From Burkholderiales bacterium (GTDB lineage: Bacteria > Pseudomonadota > Gammaproteobacteria > Burkholderiales > Burkholderiaceae_C): 40,627 nt of DNA. Below the pieces are notes generated by a model. The model did no database searches and was not told the DNA's origin. It saw only the letters and a list, made by a program, of their open reading frames with translations. Location: positions 115,215-155,841 of the forward strand of contig JAIXLP010000010.1 of assembly GCA_026954015.1 (NCBI GenBank). The letters run 5' to 3'. The first letter of the stretch is position 1; each line of letters starts with the position of its first letter. The translations under genes were made by a program, and so were the position numbers. Positions 1-11,919 of the stretch are shown here, piece by piece.

Positions 1-2
1 AC

Positions 3-1607
3 AACATCCAGGACTGGTGCATCAGCCGCCAGCTCTGGTGGGGCCACCAGATCCCGGCCTGGTACGACGAAGACGGCAAGGTCTACGTCGCGCGCTCCGA
101 GGCCGAGGCGCAGGCGCAGGCGCCGGGCAAGACGCTCAGGCGCGACGAAGACGTGCTCGACACCTGGTACTCCAGCGCGCTCGTGCCCTTCTCCACCATG
201 GGCTGGCCGAAGCAGACCGACGCCGCCACCGACGACTACAACCTCTACCTGCCCTCCACCGTGCTGGTCACGGGCTACGACATCATCTTCTTCTGGGTCG
301 CCCGGATGATCATGATGACCACGCACTTCACGGGCCGCGTGCCGTTTCGCCACGTCTACATCCACGGCCTGGTGCGCGACGCACAGGGCAAGAAGATGAG
401 CAAGAGCGAGGGCAACGTGCTCGACCCGGTCGACCTGATCGACGGCATCGCGCTCGCGCCGCTGCTCGAAAAGCGCACACTGGGCCTGCGTCGCCCCGAG
501 ACCGCGCCGCAGGTGCGCAAGAACACCCAAAAGGAATTCCCCGACGGCATTCCGGCCTACGGCGCCGACGCGCTGCGCTTCACCTTCGCGGCGCTGGCCT
601 CCCTGGGGCGCTCCATCAACTTCGACAGCAAGCGCTGCGAGGGCTACCGCAACTTCTGCAACAAGCTGTGGAACGCGAGCCGCTTCGTGCTCATGAACTG
701 CGAGGGCTACGACTGCGGCATCGACGGCGCGAGCACCTGTGCCAACGCCCGCCTGCGTTTCAGCGCGCCCGACCGCTGGATCGTCTCCGAGCTGCAGAAG
801 GCCGAGGCCGCAGTGGCCCGGGGCTTTGCCGAATACCGGCTGGACAACGTCGCCACCGCCATCTACGAGTTCGTCTGGAATGCGTTCTGCGACTGGTACC
901 TGGAAATCGCCAAGGTGCAGTTGCTAGAAGGCGATGAAGCGGCGCAGCGCGCCACGCGGCGCACGCTCATCCGCACGCTGGAGGCCATCCTGCGCCTGGC
1001 GCACCCCATCATCCCCTACGTCACCGAGGCGCTGTGGCAGGTGGTGGCGCCCGTGGCGGGGCTCGCGGGGGCGTCGCTGGCGATCGCCCGCTATCCCGAA
1101 TCGCGCGCCGAGAAGATCGACGAGGCTGCCACCGCGCAGGTACACCATCTGCAGCAGCTCGTGGACGCCTGCCGCCAGTTGCGCGGCGAGATGGGCGTCT
1201 CGCCGGCGCAGCGCCTGCCGCTGCTCGCCGTGGCCGACGATGCCAACGAAGCGCGCTTCCTGCGCGAGCACACTGCACTGCTGCGCAACCTCGCCAAGCT
1301 CAGCGAGGTACAAGTGTTCGACGACGCTGCTGCCTGGGCCGGCGCCGCCCAGCAGGCGCCGGTGAGCGTGGTCGGCAAGGCGCGGCTCGCGCTCTTCGTC
1401 GAGATCGACGTGGCCGCGGAAAAGGCACGCCTGGCGAAGGAAGCCGCGCGCCTGTCCGGCGAGATCGCCAAGGCGACCGGCAAGCTCGCCAACGAGGCCT
1501 TCGTCGCGAAGGCGCCCGCGGCGGTGATCGAGCAGGAACGCCAGCGCCTGGCCGATTTTGGCGCGACGCTCGCGCGTATCGAGGAACAATTGGCCCAGTG
1601 GGGGTGA
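3..1607 (+). CDS. valS: Valine--tRNA ligase, C-terminal part (5' end outside window)
   Basis: Class I aminoacyl-tRNA synthetase that charges tRNA-Val in the cytoplasm. The reading frame is open from base 3, so the start and the HIGH motif lie upstream of the window. About 534 residues are present. The frame opens with the ValRS-typical [20 protein letters not shown] block, then [17 protein letters not shown], and the KMSKS loop of the active site (KKMSKSEGN, bases about 390-416). The anticodon-binding helical domain follows ([14 protein letters not shown] region), and then the C-terminal coiled-coil arm typical of bacterial ValRS, rich in Ala, Lys and Glu (about bases 1400-1600). The insert between KMSKS and the anticodon domain ([27 protein letters not shown]) fits betaproteobacterial ValRS. 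galU follows on the same strand after about 88 bases. Identity is certain; only the length is incomplete. Confidence 0.97.
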   Translation, partial: NIQDWCISRQLWWGHQIPAWYDEDGKVYVARSEAEAQAQAPGKTLRRDEDVLDTWYSSALVPFSTMGWPKQTDAATDDYNLYLPSTVLVTGYDIIFFWVARMIMMTTHFTGRVPFRHVYIHGLVRDAQGKKMSKSEGNVLDPVDLIDGIALAPLLEKRTLGLRRPETAPQVRKNTQKEFPDGIPAYGADALRFTFAALASLGRSINFDSKRCEGYRNFCNKLWNASRFVLMNCEGYDCGIDGASTCANARLRFSAPDRWIVSELQKAEAAVARGFAEYRLDNVATAIYEFVWNAFCDWYLEIAKVQLLEGDEAAQRATRRTLIRTLEAILRLAHPIIPYVTEALWQVVAPVAGLAGASLAIARYPESRAEKIDEAATAQVHHLQQLVDACRQLRGEMGVSPAQRLPLLAVADDANEARFLREHTALLRNLAKLSEVQVFDDAAAWAGAAQQAPVSVVGKARLALFVEIDVAAEKARLAKEAARLSGEIAKATGKLANEAFVAKAPAAVIEQERQRLADFGATLARIEEQLAQWG

Positions 1608-1647
1608 TTTCGGGCCTTCACGCAGAGAAAATTCAGGTAAAACCAGC

Positions 1648-1685
1648 GCAAGGCGTTATCCAGCAAGCGCCAGCAGCTCTTATTT
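1648..1685 (+). repeat. Possible degenerate copy of the Comamonadaceae-type palindromic repeat
   Basis: The right half (CAAGCGC, three bases, then CAGCT and an AT-rich tail) matches the four clearer copies at 16092, 17576, 29582 and 37630. The left half is poorly conserved and does not form the GCGCTTG arm. It lies in the valS-galU gap just before the galU ribosome binding site. It may be an eroded copy or a chance match; confidence is low. Confidence 0.3.
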
Positions 1686-1695
1686 CAGGATTTCC

Positions 1696-2583
1696 ATGCT
1701 CTCCAGTACGCGCGTACGCAAGGCCGTCTTTCCCGTCGCCGGGCTCGGCACCCGTTTCCTTCCGGTCACCAAGGCATCGCCCAAGGAAATGCTGCCGGTG
1801 GTGGACAAGCCACTGATCCAGTACGCCGTCGAGGAAGCCTACGAGGCCGGCATCCGCGACATGGTGTTCGTCACCGGTCGCAGCAAGCGCGCGATCGAGG
1901 ACCACTTCGACACCGCCTACGAGCTCGAAAGCGAACTGGAACACGCGGGCAAGCAGGAAATGCTGGCGCTGGTGCACAGCGTCACGCCGCACGACATGAA
2001 CTGCCTGTTCGTGCGCCAGCCGCGCTCGCTCGGCCTGGGCCACGCGGTGCTGTGCGCCGAACCGCTCGTGGGCAACGAACCCTTTGCCGTACTGCTGGCC
2101 GACGACCTCATGGTGGGCGAGCGCGGCGGCCCCGGCGTGATGGCGCAGATGGCCGCGGCCTTCGAAAAACAGGGACGCTCGCTGCTCGCGGTGCAGGAAG
2201 TGCCGCACGAGGAAACGCGCCGCTACGGCATCGTCAAGGGAGAGCCCGCGGGCGGGCCGCTGCTGCGCGTCGACGAGATCGTGGAAAAGCCCGCGCCCGA
2301 GGTGGCTCCGTCACGCATGGGCGTGGCCGGGCGCTACGTGCTCACGCCGCGCATCTTCGAGGAAATCCGCCAGCAGCCGCGCGGCGTGGGCGGCGAGATC
2401 CAGCTCACCGACGCGATCGCGCGCCTCATGCTCCATGAGACGGTTTACGCATACCAGTACAGCGGCAAGCGCTATGATTGCGGCAGCAAGGAAGGCTTCT
2501 TGCAGGCGACCGTCGAGCTCGCGCTGCAGCACCCGCAGGTGGGAGAGCATTTCCGCGCCTACCTGCAGGCGCTCGCGCTGTAA
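1696..2583 (+). CDS. galU: UTP--glucose-1-phosphate uridylyltransferase
   Basis: Makes UDP-glucose from UTP and glucose-1-phosphate in the cytoplasm, feeding exopolysaccharide and LPS sugar synthesis. At 295 residues it has the usual length. The nucleotide-binding signature comes near the N-terminus ([20 protein letters not shown], followed by [16 protein letters not shown]), then the metal-binding LLADDLM segment and the sugar-site IVEKP. The ATG at 1696 is chosen because the family begins a few residues before [15 protein letters not shown] and a CAGGA element sits just upstream; an upstream ATG in the same frame would lie inside valS. It ends 8 bases before the stop of the convergent lolA, so the two transcripts meet tail to tail with no room for a separate terminator. 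Confidence 0.97.
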   Translation: MLSSTRVRKAVFPVAGLGTRFLPVTKASPKEMLPVVDKPLIQYAVEEAYEAGIRDMVFVTGRSKRAIEDHFDTAYELESELEHAGKQEMLALVHSVTPHDMNCLFVRQPRSLGLGHAVLCAEPLVGNEPFAVLLADDLMVGERGGPGVMAQMAAAFEKQGRSLLAVQEVPHEETRRYGIVKGEPAGGPLLRVDEIVEKPAPEVAPSRMGVAGRYVLTPRIFEEIRQQPRGVGGEIQLTDAIARLMLHETVYAYQYSGKRYDCGSKEGFLQATVELALQHPQVGEHFRAYLQALAL

Positions 2584-2591
2584 ACGGCCCG

Positions 2592-3224
2592 CTATTGCCT
2601 GAGTACGTCCGCGCCCGGAGGCGGGCGAAAGCGAAAGCGCTCGGCAGGCAGGCTCGCGTTGAGCCTGAAATCGCTGAAACGCAGCACCGAGCGCTGGCCG
2701 AAGTGGTCGGTGATATCCAGGACCGCGAGCCGGTCGCCCTCCAGGCCCACGCGCACGCTCGCCAGCTGCCCATCCGCGGCCTTGGGGGTGGCAAGCACCC
2801 AGTGCAGGCCGTCCGCGTCGGGGGCATCGGCGAGCGTGAAATCCTTCTTCAGTGCATTCAGGTCGGCCGAGGCCGTGAGCAGCGCCGCGGGCGTGCTGCC
2901 GAGCGCCGCGGCCTGCGCGCGCTCGGTCACCTGGTTCAGGTCGGCGTCGTAGAGCCACAGCGTCGTGCCGTCGGCGACGATGGTCTGCTCAAACGGTTTG
3001 CGGTAGTCGAAGCGAAAGCGTCCAGGACGCTCGAACATGAAGCTGCCGCTCGACACCTTGGGGCGCACGTTCTGCCCGTCGCGCGGCGGCGCGGTGACGG
3101 TCTGCGTGAACTGCGCCTCGCCGCTGTGGGCGACCTGCATGAAGCGCTCCAGACTATCCATGCCCTGGGCGCAGGCCCAGGGCGCGCACGCGGCCACCAC
3201 GACGAAGCACCACAGACGTTTCAT
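2592..3224 (-). CDS. lolA: Outer-membrane lipoprotein carrier protein LolA
   Basis: Periplasmic chaperone that takes lipoproteins from the LolCDE transporter and passes them to LolB at the outer membrane. The 210-residue product opens with a Sec signal peptide (MKRLWCFVVVAACAPWACA, cleavage likely before QGMDSL). The mature part has LolA hallmarks: GEAQFTQTV, then SSGSFMFERPGRFRFDYRKPFEQTIVADG in pieces, and a FRLNASLPAERFRFRPPPGADV tail. The ATG at 3224 gives a clean signal peptide. It begins only 7 bases after the ftsK stop on the same strand, so co-transcription with ftsK is very likely. ftsK-lolA is a common pairing in proteobacteria. Confidence 0.95.
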   Translation of the reverse strand: MKRLWCFVVVAACAPWACAQGMDSLERFMQVAHSGEAQFTQTVTAPPRDGQNVRPKVSSGSFMFERPGRFRFDYRKPFEQTIVADGTTLWLYDADLNQVTERAQAAALGSTPAALLTASADLNALKKDFTLADAPDADGLHWVLATPKAADGQLASVRVGLEGDRLAVLDITDHFGQRSVLRFSDFRLNASLPAERFRFRPPPGADVLRQ

Positions 3225-3231
3225 TGCATGC

Positions 3232-5550
3232 CTACTCGCCGCCACGCTGGGGCACGAGCACCTCGCGCTGGCCCGCCGAGGTGAGCGCGCTCACGAGGCC
3301 GGACTTTTCCATGTCCTCCAGCAGCCGCGCGGAGCGGTTGTAGCCTATGCGCAGCTTGCGCTGCACGTAGGAGATGCTGGCCTTGCGGTCCTTGAGCACG
3401 ATCTCCACCGCCTGGTCGTACATCGGGTCTTTCTCGCCGCCGCCCTCGCCGTCCTCCAGACCGAAGCCGTTGTCGTCGCCCTCGCCGCTGCCGCCTTCGA
3501 GCACGCCCTCCACGTAATCGGGCTCGCCCTGCTCCTTGAGGTAGCTCACCACGCGGTGCACCTCGTCATCGCTCACGAACGCGCCGTGCACGCGGATCGG
3601 CAGCCCCGTGCCGCTGGGCATGTAGAGCATGTCGCCCATGCCCAGCAGCGCCTCGGCGCCCATCTGGTCGAGGATGGTGCGGCTGTCGATCTTGCTGCTC
3701 ACCTGAAAGGCGATGCGCGTGGGGATGTTGGCCTTGATGAGGCCCGTGATCACGTCCACGCTGGGCCGCTGCGTCGCCAGGATCAGGTGGATGCCCGCGG
3801 CGCGCGCCTTCTGCGCCAGGCGCGCGATGAGTTCCTCGATCTTCTTGCCCACGACCATCATCAGGTCGGCGAGCTCGTCAATGATGACGACGATGTGCGG
3901 CAGCCGATCGAGCGGTTCGGGCTCCTCGGGCGTGAGGCTGAACGGGTTGCCGATGCTCTCGCCGCGCGCATTCGCCTCGGCGATCTTGGCGTTGTAGCCC
4001 GCGAGATTGCGCACGCCCAGCTTGCTCATGAGCTTGTAGCGCCGCTCCATCTCGCCCACGCACCAGTTCAGGCCGTGCGCCGCCTGCTTCATGTCGGTGA
4101 CCACCGGACACAGCAGGTGCGGTATGCCCTCGTAGACGCTCATTTCGAGCATCTTGGGGTCGATCATCATCAGCCGCACGTCCTTGGGCTCGGCCTTGTA
4201 CAGCAGCGACAGGATCATCGCGTTGATGCCCACCGACTTGCCCGAGCCCGTCGTGCCGGCCACGAGGCAGTGCGGCATCTTGGCCAGGTCCGCCACCACG
4301 GGCGCGCCCACGATGTCCTTGCCCAGGCCCAGCGTCAGCAGACTCCTGGCATCGTGGTAGACCTGCGAGCCCAGCACCTCGGAGAGATGGATGGTCTGGC
4401 GCCGCGCGTTGGGCAGCTCCAGCGCCATGTAGTTCTTGCCCGGTATCGTCTCGATCACGCGGATCGATACGAGGCTCAGCGAACGCGCCAGATCCTTGGC
4501 GAGGTTGACGATCTGCGAGCCCTTGACGCCCGTGGCCGGCTCGATCTCATAGCGCGTCACCACGGGGCCGGGCATGGCAGCCACCACGCTCACCTCCACA
4601 CCGAAGTCGCGCAGCTTCTTCTCGATCAGCCGGCTCGTCATCTCCAGCGTCTCGGCGGGTACGCCTTCCTGGCGCGCGGGCGCGGCGTCCAGCAGATCGA
4701 CCTGCGGCAGACGGCTGTCGGGCAGGTCGCTGAACAGCGGTTTCTGGCGTTCACGCGCAACGCGTGTGCTCTGCGGCGCCGGGTCCACCACCGGCTCCAC
4801 GATGTGCACCGGCGCGCCATGTACGGCTTCATCTTCGCCGCGTTCCTCCTGCAGCACCTCCTGGCGTTCGCGCGCCGCGCGCCGCCCCACGGCCGCATCG
4901 TGTGCCCGCTCACGCCGCGCACGGCCCAGCTGCACGAGCTGGTCTATCGCCAGGCCTATCGTCTCGGCGAGCCGCCCCCAGGAAAAACCGAACACCAGGC
5001 CCATGCCCAGCACCGTGAGCACCACGCCCGCGAGCCCCGAGCCCGTGAACCCGAGCCACCTCACCGCCAGCGGCCCGACGAAATACCCCAGCAGGCCACC
5101 GGACGACCCCGGCAGCCGCCCCTCGAACCGGTACAGACGCGACCACTCGAGCGCGCAACTGGCGACGAGCAGCACCGTGAGCCCGATCCAGAAGACGGCG
5201 CGCCGCCGCGCCGCGCCATCGGCGTCGCCATGCATCCAGCGCCGCACCGAAGCCACCCACGCAACCACCCCCGCGGCCATCACCCACCAGATCGAAAAGC
5301 CCAGGAGGAAATAGCTGCCGTCGGCCGCCCACGCTCCGAGGCGCCCCACCCAGTTCCCGGGTGGCCCGCTGCCACCCGTGCCCGAGGTGGACCAGGCGGC
5401 GTCCTGCGCCGAATAGCTCGCGAGCGCGAGCAGCCAGAACACCCAGACCAGCAGCGCCAGCACCAGCGCGATCTCGTGCCCGAAACGACCGACACCACCG
5501 CGCGTGCCGACCTTGCCACCGGCATTGAAACTGTTGAACGAGTACGACAT
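3232..5550 (-). CDS. ftsK: DNA translocase FtsK
   Basis: Septum-anchored motor that pumps chromosome termini apart and activates XerCD at dif. The 772-residue protein has an N-terminal membrane domain (four likely helices between about residues 25 and 170), a short charged linker, and a RecA-like motor. Walker A is GTTGSGKS (near residue 435) and Walker B is [15 protein letters not shown]. The C-terminal winged-helix gamma domain ([35 protein letters not shown]) reads KOPS sites. The linker is far shorter than in E. coli FtsK, as in other betaproteobacteria. The start is set at the ATG (MSYSFNS); the upstream in-frame TTG has no ribosome-site support. It is divergent from trxB and followed at once by lolA, a conserved order. 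Confidence 0.96.
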   Translation of the reverse strand: MSYSFNSFNAGGKVGTRGGVGRFGHEIALVLALLVWVFWLLALASYSAQDAAWSTSGTGGSGPPGNWVGRLGAWAADGSYFLLGFSIWWVMAAGVVAWVASVRRWMHGDADGAARRRAVFWIGLTVLLVASCALEWSRLYRFEGRLPGSSGGLLGYFVGPLAVRWLGFTGSGLAGVVLTVLGMGLVFGFSWGRLAETIGLAIDQLVQLGRARRERAHDAAVGRRAARERQEVLQEERGEDEAVHGAPVHIVEPVVDPAPQSTRVARERQKPLFSDLPDSRLPQVDLLDAAPARQEGVPAETLEMTSRLIEKKLRDFGVEVSVVAAMPGPVVTRYEIEPATGVKGSQIVNLAKDLARSLSLVSIRVIETIPGKNYMALELPNARRQTIHLSEVLGSQVYHDARSLLTLGLGKDIVGAPVVADLAKMPHCLVAGTTGSGKSVGINAMILSLLYKAEPKDVRLMMIDPKMLEMSVYEGIPHLLCPVVTDMKQAAHGLNWCVGEMERRYKLMSKLGVRNLAGYNAKIAEANARGESIGNPFSLTPEEPEPLDRLPHIVVIIDELADLMMVVGKKIEELIARLAQKARAAGIHLILATQRPSVDVITGLIKANIPTRIAFQVSSKIDSRTILDQMGAEALLGMGDMLYMPSGTGLPIRVHGAFVSDDEVHRVVSYLKEQGEPDYVEGVLEGGSGEGDDNGFGLEDGEGGGEKDPMYDQAVEIVLKDRKASISYVQRKLRIGYNRSARLLEDMEKSGLVSALTSAGQREVLVPQRGGE

Positions 5551-5611
5551 GGCCAAGAGGGGCGAGCTTACTGCATGCGTGCACCCGCCAGCGCCGCCGC
5601 GGGCCGCTCCT

Positions 5612-5617
5612 TACAAT
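5612..5617 (+). promoter_or_regulatory. Candidate -10 element for trxB
   Basis: TACAAT on the plus strand lies in the ftsK/trxB divergent gap, about 65 bases before the trxB start. No convincing -35 hexamer is seen at the right distance. This is a plausible sigma-70 promoter by position and -10 match only. Confidence 0.35.
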
Positions 5618-5678
5618 CGCGCAATCCCTCATCGCCTGCGCTCGCAAGGCTTACGCGCGCCCGAACGCGCGCTGCTGA

Positions 5679-6635
<957 letters not shown>

Positions 6636-6651
6636 ACCGGCGCGGTCTCGC

Positions 6652-6657
6652 TATAAT
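6652..6657 (+). promoter_or_regulatory. Candidate -10 element for rpmB-rpmG
   Basis: A consensus TATAAT sits 16 bases after the trxB stop and about 154 bases before the rpmB start. A clear -35 is not seen. The perfect -10 and the position upstream of a structured leader make it the best promoter candidate in this gap. Confidence 0.55.
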
Positions 6658-6667
6658 GCCGGACTTT

Positions 6668-6810
6668 GCCGCGCATAAGGCACTGCCTTGGGTACACGCG
6701 GCGACGGGCCACCGCCACCCGAATGACCTGGCGAGGTGAGATGCGCCGGGCCGCCCTGCTCCCGCAGGACCGTCGAGCCCGGCCATCGTTGCAACGAACG
6801 GAGTGTCCAC
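6668..6810 (+). promoter_or_regulatory. Structured 5' leader of rpmB-rpmG
   Basis: The leader is about 145 bases between the candidate promoter and the L28 start. It contains a nested hairpin: an outer stem GCCGCG (6668-6673) with CGCGGC (6697-6702) enclosing AAGGC (6677-6681) with GCCTT (6685-6689) around a 3-base loop. A second hairpin is CCTGC (6755-6759) with GCAGG (6764-6768). No open reading frame of note lies inside. The pairing is seen by eye; a regulatory role, such as ribosomal-protein autoregulation, is inference. Confidence 0.4.
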
Positions 6811-7044
6811 ATGGCACGCGTATGTGAAGTCACGGGCAAGAAGCCCCAGGTGGGACACAAGGTTTCCCACTCCAACATCAAGACCAAGCGCCGGTTCCTG
6901 CCGAACCTGCAATACCGCCGTTTCTGGGTCGAGAGCGAGAACCGCTGGGTGCGTCTGCGCGTGTCCAGCGCCGCGCTGCGCCTGATCGACAAGAACGGCA
7001 TCGACGCCGTGCTCGCGGACATGCGCGCACGCGGTCAGGCCTGA
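6811..7044 (+). CDS. rpmB: 50S ribosomal protein L28
   Basis: Large-subunit ribosomal protein of 77 residues, the normal size. The N-terminus [20 protein letters not shown] and the central [20 protein letters not shown] are diagnostic for proteobacterial L28. The ATG at 6811 is fixed by the MARVC start; a longer in-frame ATG at 6736 would read into the leader. rpmG follows 20 bases downstream on the same strand, the standard L28-L33 operon. Confidence 0.97.
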   Translation: MARVCEVTGKKPQVGHKVSHSNIKTKRRFLPNLQYRRFWVESENRWVRLRVSSAALRLIDKNGIDAVLADMRARGQA

Positions 7045-7064
7045 TCCACTGAAAGGAAAGCACC

Positions 7065-7235
7065 ATGGCAGCCAAAGGCGGACGCGAAAAGATCAAGCTG
7101 GAGTCGAGTGCCGGTACCGGCCACTTCTACACCACGACGAAAAACAAGAAGACGATGCCCGAGAAGATGTCGATCATGAAATTCGACCCCAAGGCACGCA
7201 AGCACGTCGAATACAAGGAAACCAAGCTCAAGTAA
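7065..7235 (+). CDS. rpmG: 50S ribosomal protein L33
   Basis: A 56-residue ribosomal protein read directly from the sequence. It starts [20 protein letters not shown] and continues [15 protein letters not shown], ending [13 protein letters not shown], which is the classic L33 of the Cys-free (C-minus, zinc-independent) type. A GAAAGGAAAG ribosome site lies 5 bases before the ATG. It is the second gene of the rpmB-rpmG operon and is followed 22 bases later by a strong terminator. The lack of the CXXC pairs means this copy should not depend on zinc. Confidence 0.95.
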   Translation: MAAKGGREKIKLESSAGTGHFYTTTKNKKTMPEKMSIMKFDPKARKHVEYKETKLK

Positions 7236-7256
7236 CCGAGCCCGGCATCCGAAAAT

Positions 7257-7289
7257 ACCGCCATGGGCCGCAGGCCCCTGGCGGTTTTT
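7257..7289 (+). terminator. Rho-independent terminator of rpmB-rpmG
   Basis: ACCGCCA (7257-7263) pairs with TGGCGGT (7279-7285), and inner GGG/CCC pairs extend the stem. A run of five T follows at 7285-7289. It closes the ribosomal operon before pilB. Confidence 0.85.
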
Positions 7290-7423
7290 ACTTGGCGCGC
7301 GCAAAACAACGAACAGGCGGTGCGTGCCCCGCCATTTCCACATCTGCGCCGTCTATACACGCCAGGGTGGTTCGGCGATGATAGGATGATTCACGCCCGT
7401 TTCACTGGATAGCAGCGTTCTCC

Positions 7424-9157
<1,734 letters not shown>

Positions 9158-9173
9158 CTACCGGGAGGCACCG

Positions 9174-10391
9174 ATGGCCACCATCGCATCCAAGGGCATC
9201 AAGGATTTCGTCTTCGAGTGGGAAGGCAAGGACCGCAACGGCAAGATCGTGCGCGGCGAAGTGCGCGCCGGTGGCGAGAACCAGGTGCAGGCGACGCTGC
9301 GCCGCCAGGGCGTGCTGCCATCCAAGATCAAGAAGCGGCGCACGCGCTCGGGCAAGCGCATCAAGCCCAAGGACATCGCCCTCTTCACGCGCCAGATGGC
9401 GACGATGATGAAGGCGGGCGTGCCGCTGCTGCAGGCGTTCGACATCGTGGGGCGCGGCAACACCAACGCGAGCGTGACCAAGCTGCTCAACGACATCCGC
9501 ACCGACGTGGAAACCGGTACTTCGCTCAACGCGGCGTTTCGCAAGTACCCGATGTACTTCGACAGCCTCTACTGCAACCTCGTCGAGGCCGGCGAGGCCG
9601 CCGGTATCCTCGAAGCGCTGCTCGACCGCCTGGCCACCTACATGGAAAAGACCGAGGCGATCAAGTCCAAGATCAAGTCGGCGCTGATGTACCCGATCTC
9701 GGTGATCATCGTGGCCTTCGTCGTCGTGACGGTGATCATGATCTTCGTGATCCCCGCGTTCAAGGAGGTGTTCACCTCGTTCGGCGCCGATCTGCCCGGC
9801 CCGACGCTCGTGGTGATGGCCATGAGCGACATCTTCGTGAAATACTGGTGGCTCATCTTCGGCGTGATCGGCGGGGGTTTTTACTTCTTCATGCAGGCGT
9901 GGAAACGCAGCGAACGCATGCAGGTGGTGATGGACCGGCTGCTGCTCAAGATCCCCGTGTTCGGCGATCTGATCAACAAATCCGCCGTCGCACGCTGGAC
10001 GCGCACGCTCTCGACCATGTTTGCCGCTGGCGTGCCGCTCGTCGAGGCGCTGGATTCGGTGGGCGGCGCTGCCGGCAACGCGGTCTACGCGATCGCCACC
10101 GACAAGATCCAGCAGGAAGTGGCCACCGGCACCAGCCTCACTGCGGCGATGACCAACGCCAATGTGTTTCCGTCCATGGTGCTGCAGATGTGCGCGATCG
10201 GCGAGGAATCGGGCTCGATCGACCACATGCTCGGAAAGGCGGCCGACTTCTACGAGGACGAGGTGGACGAGATGGTCAAGGGCCTGTCGAGCCTGATGGA
10301 GCCCATCATCATCGTGTTCCTGGGCACGGTCATCGGCGGCATCGTGGTCGCGATGTACCTGCCGATCTTCAAGCTCGGCCAGGTCGTCTGA
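9174..10391 (+). CDS. pilC: Type IV pilus inner-membrane platform protein PilC
   Basis: Inner-membrane platform on which PilB acts to extrude the pilus. The 405-residue length is standard. Two T2SF domains can be seen as tandem repeats: residues about 65-195, with FTRQMATMMKAGVPLLQAFDIV, and about 270-400, with WTRTLSTMFAAGVPLVEALDSV. Three hydrophobic segments are present: SVIIVAFVVVTVIMIFVIPAF, WLIFGVIGGGFYFFM and the C-terminal IIIVFLGTVIGGIVVAMYLPI. A GGGAGG ribosome site precedes the ATG. It lies between pilB and pilD with short gaps. Confidence 0.96.
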   Translation: MATIASKGIKDFVFEWEGKDRNGKIVRGEVRAGGENQVQATLRRQGVLPSKIKKRRTRSGKRIKPKDIALFTRQMATMMKAGVPLLQAFDIVGRGNTNASVTKLLNDIRTDVETGTSLNAAFRKYPMYFDSLYCNLVEAGEAAGILEALLDRLATYMEKTEAIKSKIKSALMYPISVIIVAFVVVTVIMIFVIPAFKEVFTSFGADLPGPTLVVMAMSDIFVKYWWLIFGVIGGGFYFFMQAWKRSERMQVVMDRLLLKIPVFGDLINKSAVARWTRTLSTMFAAGVPLVEALDSVGGAAGNAVYAIATDKIQQEVATGTSLTAAMTNANVFPSMVLQMCAIGEESGSIDHMLGKAADFYEDEVDEMVKGLSSLMEPIIIVFLGTVIGGIVVAMYLPIFKLGQVV

Positions 10392-10406
10392 GCGCCGCTG
10401 CAGCGC

Positions 10407-11291
10407 ATGCAGGAGGTCACACTGGCGGGCGCCGTGATGCTCGGCGTCCTGGGGCTGCTGGTCGGCAGCTTCCTGAACGTGGTGATCCACCGCGTGCCAC
10501 GGATGATGGAGCGCCAGTGGGGCGAGGAATGCGCGGCCTATGCGGCCGAGCATGGCCTGGCGGCCGCCGCGCCGCCCGTGGACTCCGCGCCGCGCTACAA
10601 CCTGTGCACACCGCGGTCGCACTGCCCCGCGTGCCAGCACGTGATCCGCTGGTACGAAAACATTCCCATCCTGAGCTATCTCGCGCTGCGCGGGCGCTGC
10701 GCCGGTTGCGGCACGCGCATCAGCCTGCGCTATCCGCTCGTCGAGCTGGCCACCGGCCTGTTGTTCTTCGCCTGCGGCTGGCGCTGGGGTATCGGCGCAA
10801 CGGCGCTGCTGTGGTGCGGCTACTCGGCCGCGCTGCTGGCGCTGGCGTGCATCGACTGGGACACGACGCTGCTGCCGGACGACATCACGCTCACGCTGCT
10901 CTGGGCCGGGTTGCTCGCGAGTGCGCTGCGCTGGCTGCCGGTCCCGCTCGCCGACGCGGTGCTCGGCGCGGTCGCGGGCTACCTGTCGCTGTGGTGCGTC
11001 TATTGGGGTTTCAAGCTCGCCACCGGCAAGGACGGCATGGGCTATGGCGACTTCAAGCTGTTCGCGGCGCTGGGCGCATGGTTCGGCTGGCAGGCGCTCG
11101 TGCCCATCATCCTGATCGCCGCGGTGGTCGGAGCCATCGTGGGCATCGTGCTCAAGCTCAATGGGGGGCTGCGTGAGGGCAAATACGTGCCATTCGGGCC
11201 GTTCCTCGCGGGCGCCGGTTTCGCCGCGATGCTTTTGGGGCCCGATCGCCTGATGCACGGTCTGCTCGGCCTGCTGGGGCTGGCCGCCTGA
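10407..11291 (+). CDS. pilD: Prepilin leader peptidase / N-methyltransferase PilD
   Basis: Bifunctional membrane aspartyl protease that cleaves prepilin leaders and methylates the new N-terminus. Its 294 residues begin with a membrane helix containing GSFLNVVIHRVP. A cytoplasmic loop carries the four-Cys zinc motif (C73, C76, C98, C101), and multiple helices follow. The catalytic aspartates lie in CIDWDTTLLPDD (about D150) and GYGDFK (D215). The ATG at 10407 is used. A GGAGG lies inside the first codons (10411-10415), so a slightly later start (for example ATG 10437) is possible, but that would shorten the first helix. Third gene of pilBCD; coaE follows after 7 bases. Confidence 0.95.
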   Translation: MQEVTLAGAVMLGVLGLLVGSFLNVVIHRVPRMMERQWGEECAAYAAEHGLAAAAPPVDSAPRYNLCTPRSHCPACQHVIRWYENIPILSYLALRGRCAGCGTRISLRYPLVELATGLLFFACGWRWGIGATALLWCGYSAALLALACIDWDTTLLPDDITLTLLWAGLLASALRWLPVPLADAVLGAVAGYLSLWCVYWGFKLATGKDGMGYGDFKLFAALGAWFGWQALVPIILIAAVVGAIVGIVLKLNGGLREGKYVPFGPFLAGAGFAAMLLGPDRLMHGLLGLLGLAA

Positions 11292-11298
11292 GGCCCGC

Positions 11299-11919
11299 AT
11301 GCCGCGCACCGCAGCACGCAGCATCCGTCTGGGCGTCACGGGCGGCATCGGCAGCGGCAAGAGCACGGTGGCGGGCATGCTCTCGGCGCGCGGCGCAGCG
11401 CTGATCGACGCCGACGCACTGGCGCGCGCGGTCACCGCGCCGGGCGGTGCGGCCATCGATGCGATCCGCGCCGCCTTTGGCGCGTCCTTCATTGATGCGC
11501 ACGGCGCGCTGGACCGCGCCCGCATGCGCGCACTGGCGTTCGAAGACACAGGTGCGCGCGCGCGCCTGGAGCAGATCGTCCACCCGCTCGTGGGCCGTGC
11601 CATCGCGGCGGCGCGCGAGCAGGCGGAGCAGGCCGGCCGCCGGCTCATCGTCCACGACATTCCACTGCTCACCGAATCGGCCCACTGGGCCGCGCAGCTC
11701 GACGCGGTGCTGGTGGTGGACTGCAGCGAGACCACGCAGATCGCGCGCGTGCGCGCGCGCAGCGGCCTCACGGCCAAGGCCACGCAGGCCATCATGGCCA
11801 CGCAGAGCAGCCGTGCGCGCCGCCTTGCGGCTGCCGATCTCGTGGTGTTCAACGACGGACTCACGCTCGACGAACTCCGTACAAAAGTACACCGGATCGC
11901 GGCACGGTTCGATCTATGA
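11299..11919 (+). CDS. coaE: Dephospho-CoA kinase
   Basis: Catalyses the last step of coenzyme A synthesis, ATP-dependent phosphorylation of the 3'-OH of dephospho-CoA. The 206-residue length is normal. The P-loop is GVTGGIGSGKST near the N-terminus. LIDADALAR and HDIPLLTES are the family motifs for substrate binding. It overlaps zapD by 4 bases (ATGA) and follows pilD closely. The pilD-coaE-zapD order is conserved in gamma- and betaproteobacteria, so this gene is probably co-transcribed with the pilus genes. Confidence 0.95.
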   Translation: MPRTAARSIRLGVTGGIGSGKSTVAGMLSARGAALIDADALARAVTAPGGAAIDAIRAAFGASFIDAHGALDRARMRALAFEDTGARARLEQIVHPLVGRAIAAAREQAEQAGRRLIVHDIPLLTESAHWAAQLDAVLVVDCSETTQIARVRARSGLTAKATQAIMATQSSRARRLAAADLVVFNDGLTLDELRTKVHRIAARFDL

